This document shows, piece by piece, positions 6,925-15,770 of a stretch of DNA of 40,168 bases (position 1 is the first letter of the stretch; each line of letters begins with the position of its first letter). Location of the stretch: NCBI GenBank assembly GCA_021805205.1, contig JAJZFV010000004.1, positions 7,202-47,369 of the forward strand. Reading direction: 5' to 3'. The position numbers and the translations under genes were made by a program. The notes beneath the pieces were generated by a model. That model was not told where the DNA came from. It worked only from the letters and a program-made list of their open reading frames with translations, and ran no database searches. This DNA comes from Actinomycetes bacterium. GTDB lineage: Bacteria; Actinomycetota; Acidimicrobiia; Acidimicrobiales; Acidimicrobiaceae.

Positions 6925-8655
6925 TCACGGAATCGTGGGCAACGACGTTGGATTCGGAATTTCCGCAGATAGCGTCGTTGTCCAAGCTGAGTTGACTGGC
7001 GATAGAAAGAATGGCGGTGTTAGATACGCCAGGCGTGGATCGTACGTGTAAGTTGTCCCATACCCTTCGACAATCGAACTTCCCGAAAATGTCCCCTCGA
7101 TGTCGGCGTACTTACCTGCAATTGATCCATACAGGTAGATAGTTCCAAGTGGGCCCCTAGTGTTCCAGAAGTTCTGAACCATAAAGCTGTGATTTAGTGC
7201 AAGTATCGCCGCCATTATCACAGGGTTGTTACTTGGCTGACCGAAGCAGGTGTCGCTAGTGGTGTTGGAGGATCCAAATTTTGAAGATACCTGAACAAAG
7301 TTTTGTGCCACTAGGCCAAGAATATCGGTCGAAGTAGAAGAGCCACAACTGGTGTACTCCAAGTCGCCACTAATGACGATGTTATCGTCGGAGCCGACTG
7401 TGACTTGCCCGGTTAATCTACCTTGAATTGCAATTTCGCTAGATCTGCAGCTGTAGGCGCTTCCTCCGACAGAGATATTGCTGTTTACGCCGCACGCCAT
7501 CGATGAGGGCATTTGCGCTTCGTATATGACTCCATTGGCAGGTAGGGGAAGCGAACCGGATCCTATGCATCCGGGATTTGTCGACGACGCTGAAGTCTCT
7601 GGACTATTTACAACCATCGAGTTGCCAGTGAATGTTATTGAAGTTGGTCCGTAATAGGTGCATCCACCGACTTGTGCGGCTGATTTTAAGGCTGTGTTAG
7701 TCGAGGGCAATGCCAAAGGGGCGTGATATGAGGGGTCGCCGCTGTGAGCGAAGACCGGAGCCGTTGTTTCGTCATATCCGAAGTAGTCGTTTAGCGGATC
7801 TATCCAATATGGATGGGACGAGTGCGATGATTGGGTCGCTGATCCAGAGTAGACGCGAGCGTTGAAGACGGGATCTCCAGAGAAGTAGTACATGTCGTTG
7901 GTCATGATTGGCCCATTAAATGTTTGGCCGCCGACATAGAAGTTGATGAGCGAAAAGCATTGATTCCACTCTGGTCCGGTTGTGTATTGATCTTGTTGGG
8001 AGCTATCTGAGTCGAGCTCAGAGGTACCGTTTGCGTTGTCGTTTGGTTGGGAAAACTTGTAGGAACAATCTGTGGCTGCGGCAGCCGCAGAGGGGAAGCT
8101 ACTTATATGTATCGCGAGATCAGGATCGATCATCATCATGTCGGTCATAAGGAGGTAATCAAGAAAGCCGTTGGTTCTAAGTTGAACTCTGAGGGTTCGA
8201 AATTGGCTGGCCGTCCCGTGAAGTTGAAGACCAGTGGAAGTCAGCGTTACGATTCCGGTCGATGCGGTTGTCGAAGTGTTGACTGAGTAGTGAAAGTATT
8301 CAGTTGATGAACCGGGAACCTGGACCCAGCTAGTGAAGGCTTGATTTCCATCGGGCGGTGGATTTGTGGCGGAATACTCCCAATAGTTGCCTGCCTGATT
8401 TAGCGCAGTTTGATTAAGGCGGTTGATATAGTCCGCCACGCCAGATTGGGCCGCTCCAAGTGCCGATTGAAGGTCTTGGTTTCCACGAGTAAGTGGAAGT
8501 TGATTTGTGGTTGCAGCATAAGTGGCAAGCGGTATCGCGGCTAGCAGCATTACCGCCATGACAGCGATTATTACCGCCGCCTCTCCCCGATCGTTGCCGC
8601 GGAGTCCCAACGACCACTTTTTGGTCCCCTTACCTTTGCGCACTATCGTCTTCAT
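6925..8655 (-). CDS. Large PilX-like surface pilus-associated protein
   Basis: A 576-residue protein with a short basic N-terminus (MKTIVRKGKGTKKW), then NDRGEAAVII followed by about 20 hydrophobic residues, resembling the GAA-type N-terminus of PilX-like minor pilins rather than a classic GFTLIE site. The rest is Ser/Thr/Asn/Gly-rich and extracellular in character, with eight Cys after the membrane helix, an even number that would allow four disulfides. Its size suggests an adhesin or pilus-tip role, which is inference. Its ATG overlaps the stop of the preceding prepilin gene (ATGA, 8652-8655), so the two are translationally coupled. It is the last gene of a three-gene operon. No known adhesin domain is recognised. 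Confidence 0.65.
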   Translation of the reverse strand: MKTIVRKGKGTKKWSLGLRGNDRGEAAVIIAVMAVMLLAAIPLATYAATTNQLPLTRGNQDLQSALGAAQSGVADYINRLNQTALNQAGNYWEYSATNPPPDGNQAFTSWVQVPGSSTEYFHYSVNTSTTASTGIVTLTSTGLQLHGTASQFRTLRVQLRTNGFLDYLLMTDMMMIDPDLAIHISSFPSAAAAATDCSYKFSQPNDNANGTSELDSDSSQQDQYTTGPEWNQCFSLINFYVGGQTFNGPIMTNDMYYFSGDPVFNARVYSGSATQSSHSSHPYWIDPLNDYFGYDETTAPVFAHSGDPSYHAPLALPSTNTALKSAAQVGGCTYYGPTSITFTGNSMVVNSPETSASSTNPGCIGSGSLPLPANGVIYEAQMPSSMACGVNSNISVGGSAYSCRSSEIAIQGRLTGQVTVGSDDNIVISGDLEYTSCGSSTSTDILGLVAQNFVQVSSKFGSSNTTSDTCFGQPSNNPVIMAAILALNHSFMVQNFWNTRGPLGTIYLYGSIAGKYADIEGTFSGSSIVEGYGTTYTYDPRLAYLTPPFFLSPVNSAWTTTLSAEIPNPTSLPTIP

Positions 8656-9407
8656 GCCATGACCCTCTTAGATCGTGAAAAGCTGTTTGCAACTTGATAG
8701 GTGTAGGCGGTGTTGGTTCCGTTGATGACGTTTGAGAGCGCTACAGTCTGACTTAGCGTTGCCGAGGTAGCGCTATTTAATTGTGAGACGTTCAATGTTA
8801 TGTCTATGACTGCAATCTGACTCAGTGTCGTCGTTAGGTCTGTTCCGCTAATCGGAACGCTTACCAACGACAAAGTTTTTCCATCGGTGGTCGTACCGGA
8901 GGCAAATGTAAATATCTGATTTGATGTTAGGTTTGTGGCTAGGAGAAGTGATGAAGTGGTGGGAGATGATTCATTTTCGTAGAGTGAGCAGGGGCAACTA
9001 CCCCCAGCCTGCGGTGTTGCGATGATATCGAGCGACTTGGTGGAGTTGGTTGATTGATCAAAGGTGGTGAACTTGACTTCTGCTGGTGAAACAAAGGCGA
9101 GGGGCGTCGCAGACGACGATAGATTTATCGCGTTTCTAAGGTTTCTGGTGATTTCGTTCATTGCCGACATCGCCGTTCCGGTATTGTTTGAGCGAGCTGC
9201 GATATTTGAGCGCGAGACCTCGAAGGTGTTAACCAGATTTAAGGTCATAACCAGAATGAACGAGAAGAGTGCGGAGGCCACGAGCAGTTCCACCAGCGTT
9301 AATCCGTCGTCGTTTAGTCTTCCCTCGCTTGATCGTACAGCGAGAAATGATCTGATTCGATTCACCGTGGAGATGGCGCTTTGAATTGACCTAGTTTCCA
9401 ACTGCAT
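8652..9407 (-). CDS. PilW-like type IV prepilin / pseudopilin
   Basis: A 251-residue minor pilin candidate. The N-terminal motif is DDGLTLVELLVASALFSF: cleavage after Gly35 would leave Leu as residue 1 and Glu at position +5, followed by a typical pilin helix and a 200-residue Ser/Thr-rich head. A CPCSLYENE element sits mid-protein. Such proteins are processed by prepilin peptidase and join the tip or initiation complex of type IV pili. ATG 9407 is preferred because GGAGGTG lies about 10 bases upstream; an ATG at 9425 within that same site is an alternative. It overlaps the end of the upstream pilin gene by 17 bp and the next gene by 4 bp. Confidence 0.75.
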   Translation of the reverse strand: MQLETRSIQSAISTVNRIRSFLAVRSSEGRLNDDGLTLVELLVASALFSFILVMTLNLVNTFEVSRSNIAARSNNTGTAMSAMNEITRNLRNAINLSSSATPLAFVSPAEVKFTTFDQSTNSTKSLDIIATPQAGGSCPCSLYENESSPTTSSLLLATNLTSNQIFTFASGTTTDGKTLSLVSVPISGTDLTTTLSQIAVIDITLNVSQLNSATSATLSQTVALSNVINGTNTAYTYQVANSFSRSKRVMA

Positions 9408-10713
9408 AGGATGCCGCACCTCCATTAGATGCCATGGGAGTGCTCGTTGAAGCTACGCTTCCAGATGGCTCTATGAGTTGAAATTCAAAGTACCCTATTG
9501 GTATCGGAGCTGATAAAGCCCCACTGGAATCGGTGACGCCCAATGGCACCGCGGTAGAGTTGGAACAACTTGTTCCAGTTGAATCTGCCACAGGGATTGC
9601 TGAGATTGTATAACCCGATGCGGGAAGTCCGCCGCTGGTAGCGGTAAAGGTTGCCGTCGTATATGTCGGGGCAACAGATACAGTGCTTCCTGGGGATACC
9701 GAGGTAATCGGAACTTGTGAGAGTTGTGGAAACTGTGGAATTCCGCTCAAAGAGTAACAAGATCCTAGCCAAACCTGATATCCGGAGGAAAATGGAAAGA
9801 CTGGACCGAAGGAGTTGGAGTTTCCGTTCAATATCGAAGCTCCACCGATTGGAAGGGCACTGTTGCCGACTGCAATTCCAAACTTCGATGCCACGGTTTG
9901 TGCGATTGGATCTGAGAGGCTAATAAGGGTCCCCTTGTCGTATTGGAATTGGAGTGATGTGGTATTTCCCAGCGTTACTCCCGTACTAGTCGATGGCGAT
10001 GGATTGTTGGTGTTGTCGACGAATCCGGGATTTAGGGATGATGGAAGTGAGATGGTATAGCTGCCGACTTGCAGGAAGGGGAAGAAGGCGCATCCATTTT
10101 GATCGGTTACCGTTGTTATTGTAGAAGTTCCATTGGTGGCAACGACTGATACTCCAGGAGATCCCTCCCCTAGTGCGTTGAATATTCCGATTGAAATGTT
10201 GCCTGTGGTGCTCGAGTAGGCGCCTACAGGTGGAGTAAGAATCTCATTTGAGAATTGAGGGGGGCTCGGAACGGTGCCGGTCCACGCGACGTGAACACTA
10301 ACTTCTATCACTGGTTGGTTGTAGGTCTTCGACGATGTAGTGCCACAACTCCCTGACGAAAAGGTACCCGATGACCATGCCACCAAGGACGTAATGGTGT
10401 AAGTTGATCCATTTACCACTTCAGTGGTCGATGTGGTTCCAAGATTGGCGTTCACAAATTGAGTGAAATTCGATGCGGCCAGAGTTCGATCCAAGTCCAG
10501 AGTTGAGGTGACAATCGAGGCTGCGGTTACTCTCGATCTATTGTTAGCCGAGACGCCAAGAGTCTTTTCTAGTAGTTGACTAGCTGGAATGAGCGCTACC
10601 ATCAAGATTGAGGCAGCAATAAGGACACCGACGACTGTAAAGCCATCGTTTGCTACTCTACTGCCTCGTTTCTTTGGGAATACGATCCCTCTCATAAAGC
10701 ATCTTATCGACAT
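9391..10713 (-). CDS. PilV-like prepilin with prealbumin-like modules
   Basis: A 440-residue protein starting at ATG 10713. The signal region is KKRGSRVANDGFTVVGVLIAA: cleavage after Gly24 would leave Phe1, but position +5 is Gly29 instead of the usual Glu. After the helix come about 100 residues of pilin-like head, then a segment resembling a carboxypeptidase-regulatory/Cna-B fold (VFNALGEGSPGV-like opening, TVTDQNGCAFFPFLQVGSYTI), and a possible second one (GYTISAIPV to GALSAPIPIGYFEFQL). Such modules stalk or stabilise surface proteins. It is the first gene of the operon; pilus assembly ATPase, platform protein and prepilin peptidase genes are not in this window. Confidence 0.7.
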   Translation of the reverse strand: MSIRCFMRGIVFPKKRGSRVANDGFTVVGVLIAASILMVALIPASQLLEKTLGVSANNRSRVTAASIVTSTLDLDRTLAASNFTQFVNANLGTTSTTEVVNGSTYTITSLVAWSSGTFSSGSCGTTSSKTYNQPVIEVSVHVAWTGTVPSPPQFSNEILTPPVGAYSSTTGNISIGIFNALGEGSPGVSVVATNGTSTITTVTDQNGCAFFPFLQVGSYTISLPSSLNPGFVDNTNNPSPSTSTGVTLGNTTSLQFQYDKGTLISLSDPIAQTVASKFGIAVGNSALPIGGASILNGNSNSFGPVFPFSSGYQVWLGSCYSLSGIPQFPQLSQVPITSVSPGSTVSVAPTYTTATFTATSGGLPASGYTISAIPVADSTGTSCSNSTAVPLGVTDSSGALSAPIPIGYFEFQLIEPSGSVASTSTPMASNGGAASYAVGN

Positions 10714-10907
10714 GCGAGGGAAAATTCTTTATTGGCTCAATGGTTTACTATGGCATGTGGGGGCCATTGATTAGGAATCTCTCATGGTTATTTCATGAAC
10801 TTTCGCTTTTGTGGCGCAAAGATAGAGCTAAGAGTTTTCATAGACGCATAGAACTGTGCTCGATCATCGAATCTATGGCATCCACTCAATAGAGTTTTTG
10901 CATCGAG

Positions 10908-11627
10908 ATGATTAACAGTTATGTCGTTTTAGGGATGGTTGTAGAGATGAGCGAAGAATTCAACGTGGAATCTAACCCTGTAAAGGTTAAAAGGTTCTCC
11001 TCGCCCAAGGCGCTTAGAGTTATCTCATTTGTAGCACCGGCTATCGTTGGCGGAGCAGTCGTCGCTTCGATTATGAATTTTGGCGTCTTCGGTGGAGGCA
11101 GTCGGCTGCCACAGGCGATACTCATTACGCCATCTGAAAAGGCTACACCATCGCCAAATGCAGCTACTACCACCTCAACCGTACCTTATGTCACCTCTAC
11201 CTCGACCACCGCTGCCGTTGTCGTCGCGTCATCTACGACCTCTACCGTACCGGTCACGGCTGCACCGCTTGAGATCGTCCCAACCACCTCAAAGGTATAC
11301 GCATATGAAAGTGCCTCCTCGTCTCCGTCGGAGCTTTCGAGTAGTGAGCAGGATCAATCGCAGGCCTCTGTAGATTCGATCGTGGACGGAAAGGGTAAGG
11401 GCGACCCTTCGTCACATGGCGGATCGACGACTACGGTGGTTCCGGTATCAGCCGCCACAATTCAAGCTCCAAACCCTGGCAAGGATCAAAGCCACGATGG
11501 GGATTCATCTACTCTTTCAACTGTTGTTGCGCCGAACACCACGGCTACGTCAACGGCGGAGGGTGATAGTTCTCCCTCCACTACTGCAACTACCTCCGTC
11601 TCTCCTTCGGGCCACGGCGACAACTAA
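10908..11627 (+). CDS. Membrane-anchored Ser/Thr-rich protein
   Basis: A 239-residue protein with a basic segment (KVKRFSSPKALR), one membrane helix at about residues 38-62, and then about 170 residues of low-complexity Thr/Ser/Val/Pro/Ala sequence (TSTVPYVTSTSTT-type), ending in a Gly/His/Asp tail. The topology would place the low-complexity region outside the cell, perhaps as a wall-spanning or glycosylated stalk. No enzymatic domain is seen. The start is uncertain: ATG 10947 (MSEEFNVES) is an alternative, and neither has a clear ribosome binding site. It is followed 44 bases later by the sensor kinase gene and is divergent from the pilin operon. Possible roles as sensor partner or envelope stalk are inference. 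Confidence 0.65.
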   Translation: MINSYVVLGMVVEMSEEFNVESNPVKVKRFSSPKALRVISFVAPAIVGGAVVASIMNFGVFGGGSRLPQAILITPSEKATPSPNAATTTSTVPYVTSTSTTAAVVVASSTTSTVPVTAAPLEIVPTTSKVYAYESASSSPSELSSSEQDQSQASVDSIVDGKGKGDPSSHGGSTTTVVPVSAATIQAPNPGKDQSHDGDSSTLSTVVAPNTTATSTAEGDSSPSTTATTSVSPSGHGDN

Positions 11628-11671
11628 GGCGATCTCTTCGATTGCAGACTAGATTAGACCATAGGCGATAG

Positions 11672-13228
11672 ATGGCCATAGTCCAAAGAGAGAAGCGTAG
11701 CCAAGGAATGAAAACTTCTAAGGCGCTTGAGGCCCCCTCGATGCGGCGCCAAAGAGGCCACGATTTACGGATTAACAAGAGCTCAACGAGCTCGAAACCC
11801 GTCGCAAGTTCCGCCCCAAAGGCGTCGAAGCTGCGTATCGGTACAGTTCCGCGTCTGGTTGCGGCGCTCTTTGTGGTAACGGCAGCCGTTCTGGGATTAG
11901 TAGTCATACAAATCTCTAAGACCTTTGAGTCGAAGCTGATAGGAGTTACTCGAACTGTCTTAGTCGATGAGATATATGAGTTTCAGCATTCGATCCAAGG
12001 AACGTCTATATCTAACCTCTTCACAGCTACTGAGCGCTATATCCGAGACCATCGGATAACTAGTCAAGGTGCAATCGCGATATCCATCGTCGGAGATCCT
12101 ATTTTAGGTTCAAATGGATCTCAGACGGTTCTTCGGTCTTCGGTAGTTCGAAATTGGATAACTAATCCGCCGCATGCTACCGAAGAGAGCCAATTCAAGC
12201 TTGGAGGTACCCCCTATCTCGGCGTTGGAGCACCGATCATCGTCTCTGGCAAGGTGGTGGGAGTGATGGTCGCAACCAGCGATCTAGTCTCACAAGTTCA
12301 GCAGTACCATCAGATGGTGATTTTGGTTCTATTCGAGGCCGGAGTTGCGCTCGCCTTCACTATGGCTAGCGGCTACTTTTTGCTTCGGCGGGTTCTAAAT
12401 ACTGTCGGTCGAATTACATCAGCCGCGATCGCGATTTCAGATGGCGACACCGCTACAAGGATTGAGTACAAAGGGGCAACTGATGAGGTCGGGCTCTTGG
12501 CCCATACCTTCGACAATATGTTGAACCGCCTTGAAGAGATTATGGATTCACAAAAGCGACTTTTGTCGGATGTCTCGCATCAGCTTAAGACCCCCCTCAC
12601 AATCATCAAGGGAAATTTGGAGTTAATTGAGCGAAGTGGAGAGCCGCTCTCGCCAGATAATTTAGAGAGTTTTGAGGCAGCCAAAGAAGAGATCATGTTT
12701 ATGAGTCACTTGATCGATCAGCTGCTTCTTCTTGGCAGGACCCTAGAGAGAGACTTCATAAACCCAGAGCCGGTAGCGCTACGGGCTTTCTTGGCAGATA
12801 TCTATACCTCTTCGGTGGTCATCGCTGACCGTGATTGGAGATACGTAGAACCTCCCGACATTGTAGTTGACCTCGACGCCGGAAGAGTGAGGGGTGCGCT
12901 CTTGAACTTGATTGAAAATGCAACCAAGGTCACTACTGATGGTGATGTTATCGAGATAGCCGGCGTCGCAAATGGTGACCTGCTAGAGATATCAATTTCA
13001 GACTCTGGACCTGGGGTTCCTCAGGGCAAAGAGGAGGAGATCTTTCGAAGATTTGAAAGGGGGAATCAGCCTTACAAGAAGGGCGCAGGGTTGGGTCTCT
13101 CGATTGTTGACGCAGTGGCGAGGGCGCACAAAGGTTACGTCTCTGTTCGCCGTTCGAGTTATGGCGGCGCTTGCTTTACCTTTTCGCTTCCGCTAAATGT
13201 CATCAAACTCGATGGCGATCTGGCTTAG
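11672..13228 (+). CDS. Sensor histidine kinase (HAMP, HisKA, HATPase)
   Basis: A 518-residue membrane kinase: a long basic cytoplasmic N-terminus of about 55 residues, TM1 about 61-81, an extracytoplasmic sensor of about 130 residues, TM2 about 214-237, HAMP to about 290, the H-box SDVSHQLKTPLT with phospho-acceptor His303, N-box (LLNLIENATKVT), G1 (ISDSGPGVP), F-box (IFRRFERG) and G2 (GAGLGLSIV). All motifs needed for autophosphorylation are present. The sensor region contains a PYLGVGAPIIVSGKVVGVMV stretch typical of PAS/CACHE-like extracellular domains. ATG 11672 is used; ATG 11708 (MKTSKALE) is a possible alternative. The response regulator follows 23 bases downstream. The stimulus is unknown. 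Confidence 0.92.
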   Translation: MAIVQREKRSQGMKTSKALEAPSMRRQRGHDLRINKSSTSSKPVASSAPKASKLRIGTVPRLVAALFVVTAAVLGLVVIQISKTFESKLIGVTRTVLVDEIYEFQHSIQGTSISNLFTATERYIRDHRITSQGAIAISIVGDPILGSNGSQTVLRSSVVRNWITNPPHATEESQFKLGGTPYLGVGAPIIVSGKVVGVMVATSDLVSQVQQYHQMVILVLFEAGVALAFTMASGYFLLRRVLNTVGRITSAAIAISDGDTATRIEYKGATDEVGLLAHTFDNMLNRLEEIMDSQKRLLSDVSHQLKTPLTIIKGNLELIERSGEPLSPDNLESFEAAKEEIMFMSHLIDQLLLLGRTLERDFINPEPVALRAFLADIYTSSVVIADRDWRYVEPPDIVVDLDAGRVRGALLNLIENATKVTTDGDVIEIAGVANGDLLEISISDSGPGVPQGKEEEIFRRFERGNQPYKKGAGLGLSIVDAVARAHKGYVSVRRSSYGGACFTFSLPLNVIKLDGDLA

Positions 13229-13251
13229 ATTTTTCAAAATAGGAGTAGTCG

Positions 13252-13947
13252 ATGAATATTGTAATTGTTGAAGACGATCCAAAGATTGCAAGTTTTGTAT
13301 CAAGAGGGTTGCGAGCCGAGGGTTACGCTACAACTCTTATCCAAGATGGTGACTCGGCTATGTCGGTCGTGCCTTTGATGAGGGACGACGTGGATTTAGT
13401 TCTGCTAGATCTTGGACTTCCAGGAAAAGACGGAAAATCAGTCTTGGCTCATTGGAGAAGTGAGAAGTTCAACAAGCCGGTGATAATTTTGACCGCTCGG
13501 GATGAGGTATCGGAAAAGGTCAAAGGACTGAACGCCGGTGCGACCGACTACGTGACCAAGCCGTTCTCTTTCGACGAGCTTTTGGCAAGAATCCGCGCGG
13601 CGCTACGCAGCTATGAAACCACCTCTATAACCACTCTCGAAGTCGGCGATGTTACCTTTGACTTGGTGGCAAAGGTGGCGTTTCGTGGTGGTAGACGTAT
13701 AGAACTAGCTCAGAGAGAGTGGGCACTCCTAGAGTTATTCATGAGAAACCCAAATCAGGTGCTCTCTAGGATTCAGATCTTGAACCACGTTTGGGATTAC
13801 TCGTTTGATCCAGGCTCCAACATAGTTGACGTGTACGTGGGCTATCTGAGGAAGAAGATCAATATCCCTGGCCACGAGGCGTTGATTCAGACTGTAAGAG
13901 GAGCCGGGTATAGGTTCTTGTCACCTAGCTCCTCCTTCAATGGATAG
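13252..13947 (+). CDS. OmpR/PhoB-family response regulator
   Basis: A 231-residue DNA-binding regulator. The receiver domain has the acidic pair Asp8/Asp9, phospho-acceptor Asp53 (LLDLGLPGKDG), Thr80 (LTARD) and Lys102 (YVTKPFSF). The C-terminal winged helix is typical of OmpR/PhoB (LAQREWALLELFMRNPNQV, VDVYVGYLRKKI, TVRGAGYRFL). AGGAG lies about 7 bases before the ATG. It is expected to be phosphorylated by the kinase immediately upstream. The kinase-first order is the reverse of the most common actinobacterial arrangement. The gene converges on the diiron protein gene with 6 bases between ends. Targets are unknown, but the Ser/Thr-rich gene and the divergent pilin operon are near candidates. 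Confidence 0.93.
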   Translation: MNIVIVEDDPKIASFVSRGLRAEGYATTLIQDGDSAMSVVPLMRDDVDLVLLDLGLPGKDGKSVLAHWRSEKFNKPVIILTARDEVSEKVKGLNAGATDYVTKPFSFDELLARIRAALRSYETTSITTLEVGDVTFDLVAKVAFRGGRRIELAQREWALLELFMRNPNQVLSRIQILNHVWDYSFDPGSNIVDVYVGYLRKKINIPGHEALIQTVRGAGYRFLSPSSSFNG

Positions 13948-13953
13948 TTTGGT

Positions 13954-15030
13954 TTAGTCCTGCCCGGCTGTGATGGCATCTTCGATGTCGCTGATTCGCC
14001 TCTTATCGATGTCGTCGGCAAATTGTTCGTCCTCGGCCATAACCTCGTCGAGGTCGATCGATGCGAACCCCATCACGCCAATCTTTTCAAATGTGTCACG
14101 CATCTTCTTGCCAAATAGGCCAATATCGCGCAGAACTGGTACGATTCGCATGAATAGGAGCGACCGGAATGCTATCTGACCCTCTGAGTTGGTGACGAAG
14201 TCGACCGCCTCTTTGGTGTCGACGTTTAGGTTGTCCCATACTTCGTGTGCAAGAAACCTATCGCGCATTATCATTATCGCTTCTGCGCAAAACTCTTCTC
14301 GCTCCTCGCGTTCGGCTTCGGTTAGCTGAGGGTAGTAGTCCTTGAGGGCGTTGCGGCCGAATGCTACGTGGCGCGCCTCGTCTTGCATGACGTAGGCCGT
14401 TAGCGATGTGGCTAGCTCATTGGTTGAAAAGGTTCTAATAAGACCGAAGGCAGCAAGCGCTAGTCCTTCGATGAGTACTTGCATCCCAAGATAGGTGATA
14501 TCCCAACGCGAGTCGCTTATCACATCGTCGAGAATTGATCTGAGGCTAGGGTTTATTGGGTAGGCAAGGCCCAGCTTCTTCAAATAGGTGGAGTAGACCT
14601 CTACGTGTCGTGCCTCATCCATTACCTGGGTAGCGGCGTAGTACTTTGAATCGATGTCTGGAACATTTTGGACGATCTTGCTAGCGCAAATTAATGCACC
14701 CTGCTCTCCGTGGAGAAACTGGGAGAACTGCCACGACGAAAGGTGGTATTTGACCTCTTCGCGTTCTTTTTGGTTCATCTTTTCCCAGATTCTTGAACCG
14801 TAGATAGGAACGCCGTCTTCAGGGGTTCCTAGAGGGTTTGTAAAGTCGACCGCTAGATCCCAGTCGATCCTCACCTGGGCGTCCCATTGACGCCTCTTGC
14901 CTTTGTCGTAGAGGTGTAGTAGTTTCTCGCGTGACTTGTCGTAGTCCCATGTAAAGTGAACTTCGCCGCTGTTGTCTGCGACCTTCCACCCGGTCTGTTC
15001 GACAGGTAGGGCGTATTTCATCGTTGCCAT
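13954..15030 (-). CDS. Ferritin-like diiron protein (AurF/R2-like oxygenase family)
   Basis: A 358-residue, helical, cytoplasmic protein with a complete diiron ligand set in ferritin-like order: Glu109 (HGEQG), Glu139/His142 (DEARH), Glu188 (IEGLAL) and Glu218/His221 (DEARH). Proteins of this type include arylamine N-oxygenases and other O2-activating enzymes related to ribonucleotide reductase R2; the substrate cannot be inferred. The start is set at ATG 15030 (MATMKYAL) because GGGAGG lies 7 bases upstream; an upstream in-frame start at 15060 would add ten residues ahead of that site. It is the last gene of the minus-strand run, 56 bases after the zinc-ribbon gene. Confidence 0.8.
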   Translation of the reverse strand: MATMKYALPVEQTGWKVADNSGEVHFTWDYDKSREKLLHLYDKGKRRQWDAQVRIDWDLAVDFTNPLGTPEDGVPIYGSRIWEKMNQKEREEVKYHLSSWQFSQFLHGEQGALICASKIVQNVPDIDSKYYAATQVMDEARHVEVYSTYLKKLGLAYPINPSLRSILDDVISDSRWDITYLGMQVLIEGLALAAFGLIRTFSTNELATSLTAYVMQDEARHVAFGRNALKDYYPQLTEAEREEREEFCAEAIMIMRDRFLAHEVWDNLNVDTKEAVDFVTNSEGQIAFRSLLFMRIVPVLRDIGLFGKKMRDTFEKIGVMGFASIDLDEVMAEDEQFADDIDKRRISDIEDAITAGQD

Positions 15031-15086
15031 TTCGAATCCTCCCAAACAACAAGTTACCACTTGGTAGGTGTGAATGTTGGCACAGG

Positions 15087-15752
15087 CTAGATTTCTTCGG
15101 ATCCGCTTCCTTCAAGGTCACTCGACTCATCGATGCATAGGTGATCGATGTCGGTGAAGTCGACTTCCGGGCTAGATAGTTGGGCTAACATCAGGGAAAG
15201 TAATATCGAAAATAATTCAAGGGGACGAAATTCGTAACTTCCGCCTGTTATCAAGGCGTCGAAGCCAGAGAGGATGAAACCTTCTCGAGGGGAGGCGAGA
15301 GCAACGACGTCACCGAGGCGATTTACAAAGTGAAACCCGGTTGGTCCATCTCCGTGAATTACTAAGACGGTACGTAACTCGTCATTTACGACCGCTACAA
15401 ATCTATTTGATTCGGTCTTTGCTCGGCTTAGCTCTATTTTGGGATCTCTGACCCTTACCACTACATTGGCGACTCGTGCAAGATCACGATCGAGTAGTGC
15501 CGCTGTGAATTTATTCTCACGTCGGATTGCTAGGAGCGAAATTACTGGTTTCTCACTGTTTTGCGAGTAAAGTCGCCATATTCCGTCCTCAATTCGAGCT
15601 TCAGCAAGTTCGGTTTCGCCGGCGATCCAGCTAAAGCTTGTAGGTGTCGGCACTAACGAAAAGTTTGCAGGTTGAGCATAAAGTTGCCCGCAAAATGCGC
15701 ATGCCAATGATTCGTCTGGGGCTGGTAGTCCACATGCTGCGCAAGTCTTCAC
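15087..15752 (-). CDS. Zinc-ribbon N-terminal hypothetical protein
   Basis: A 221-residue protein beginning with a zinc-ribbon signature, Cys4-x2-Cys7 and Cys18-x2-Cys21 (TCAACG and ACAFCG). The remaining 195 residues are a mostly beta-rich soluble region with no motif I recognise. The start is a GTG codon 18 bases after the stop of the LOG-family gene, so the two are probably co-transcribed, although no strong ribosome binding site is visible. The C-terminus is acidic (DESSDLEGSGSEEI). A role as an adaptor or regulatory protein is possible but not supported directly. Confidence 0.7.
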   Translation of the reverse strand: MKTCAACGLPAPDESLACAFCGQLYAQPANFSLVPTPTSFSWIAGETELAEARIEDGIWRLYSQNSEKPVISLLAIRRENKFTAALLDRDLARVANVVVRVRDPKIELSRAKTESNRFVAVVNDELRTVLVIHGDGPTGFHFVNRLGDVVALASPREGFILSGFDALITGGSYEFRPLELFSILLSLMLAQLSSPEVDFTDIDHLCIDESSDLEGSGSEEI

Positions 15753-15770
15753 AGTGTTAAGTATCGGTAA

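Noticed and set aside
9064..9384. A 106-codon plus-strand frame inside the prepilin gene.
   Set aside because: It lies opposite the conserved prepilin signal region and helix, and its sequence has no recognisable features.
10811..10821. The 11-mer GTGGCGCAAAG, repeated at 25714-25724.
   Set aside because: An 11-base match between two places in 40 kb is expected many times by chance, and one copy is part of a terminator hairpin.
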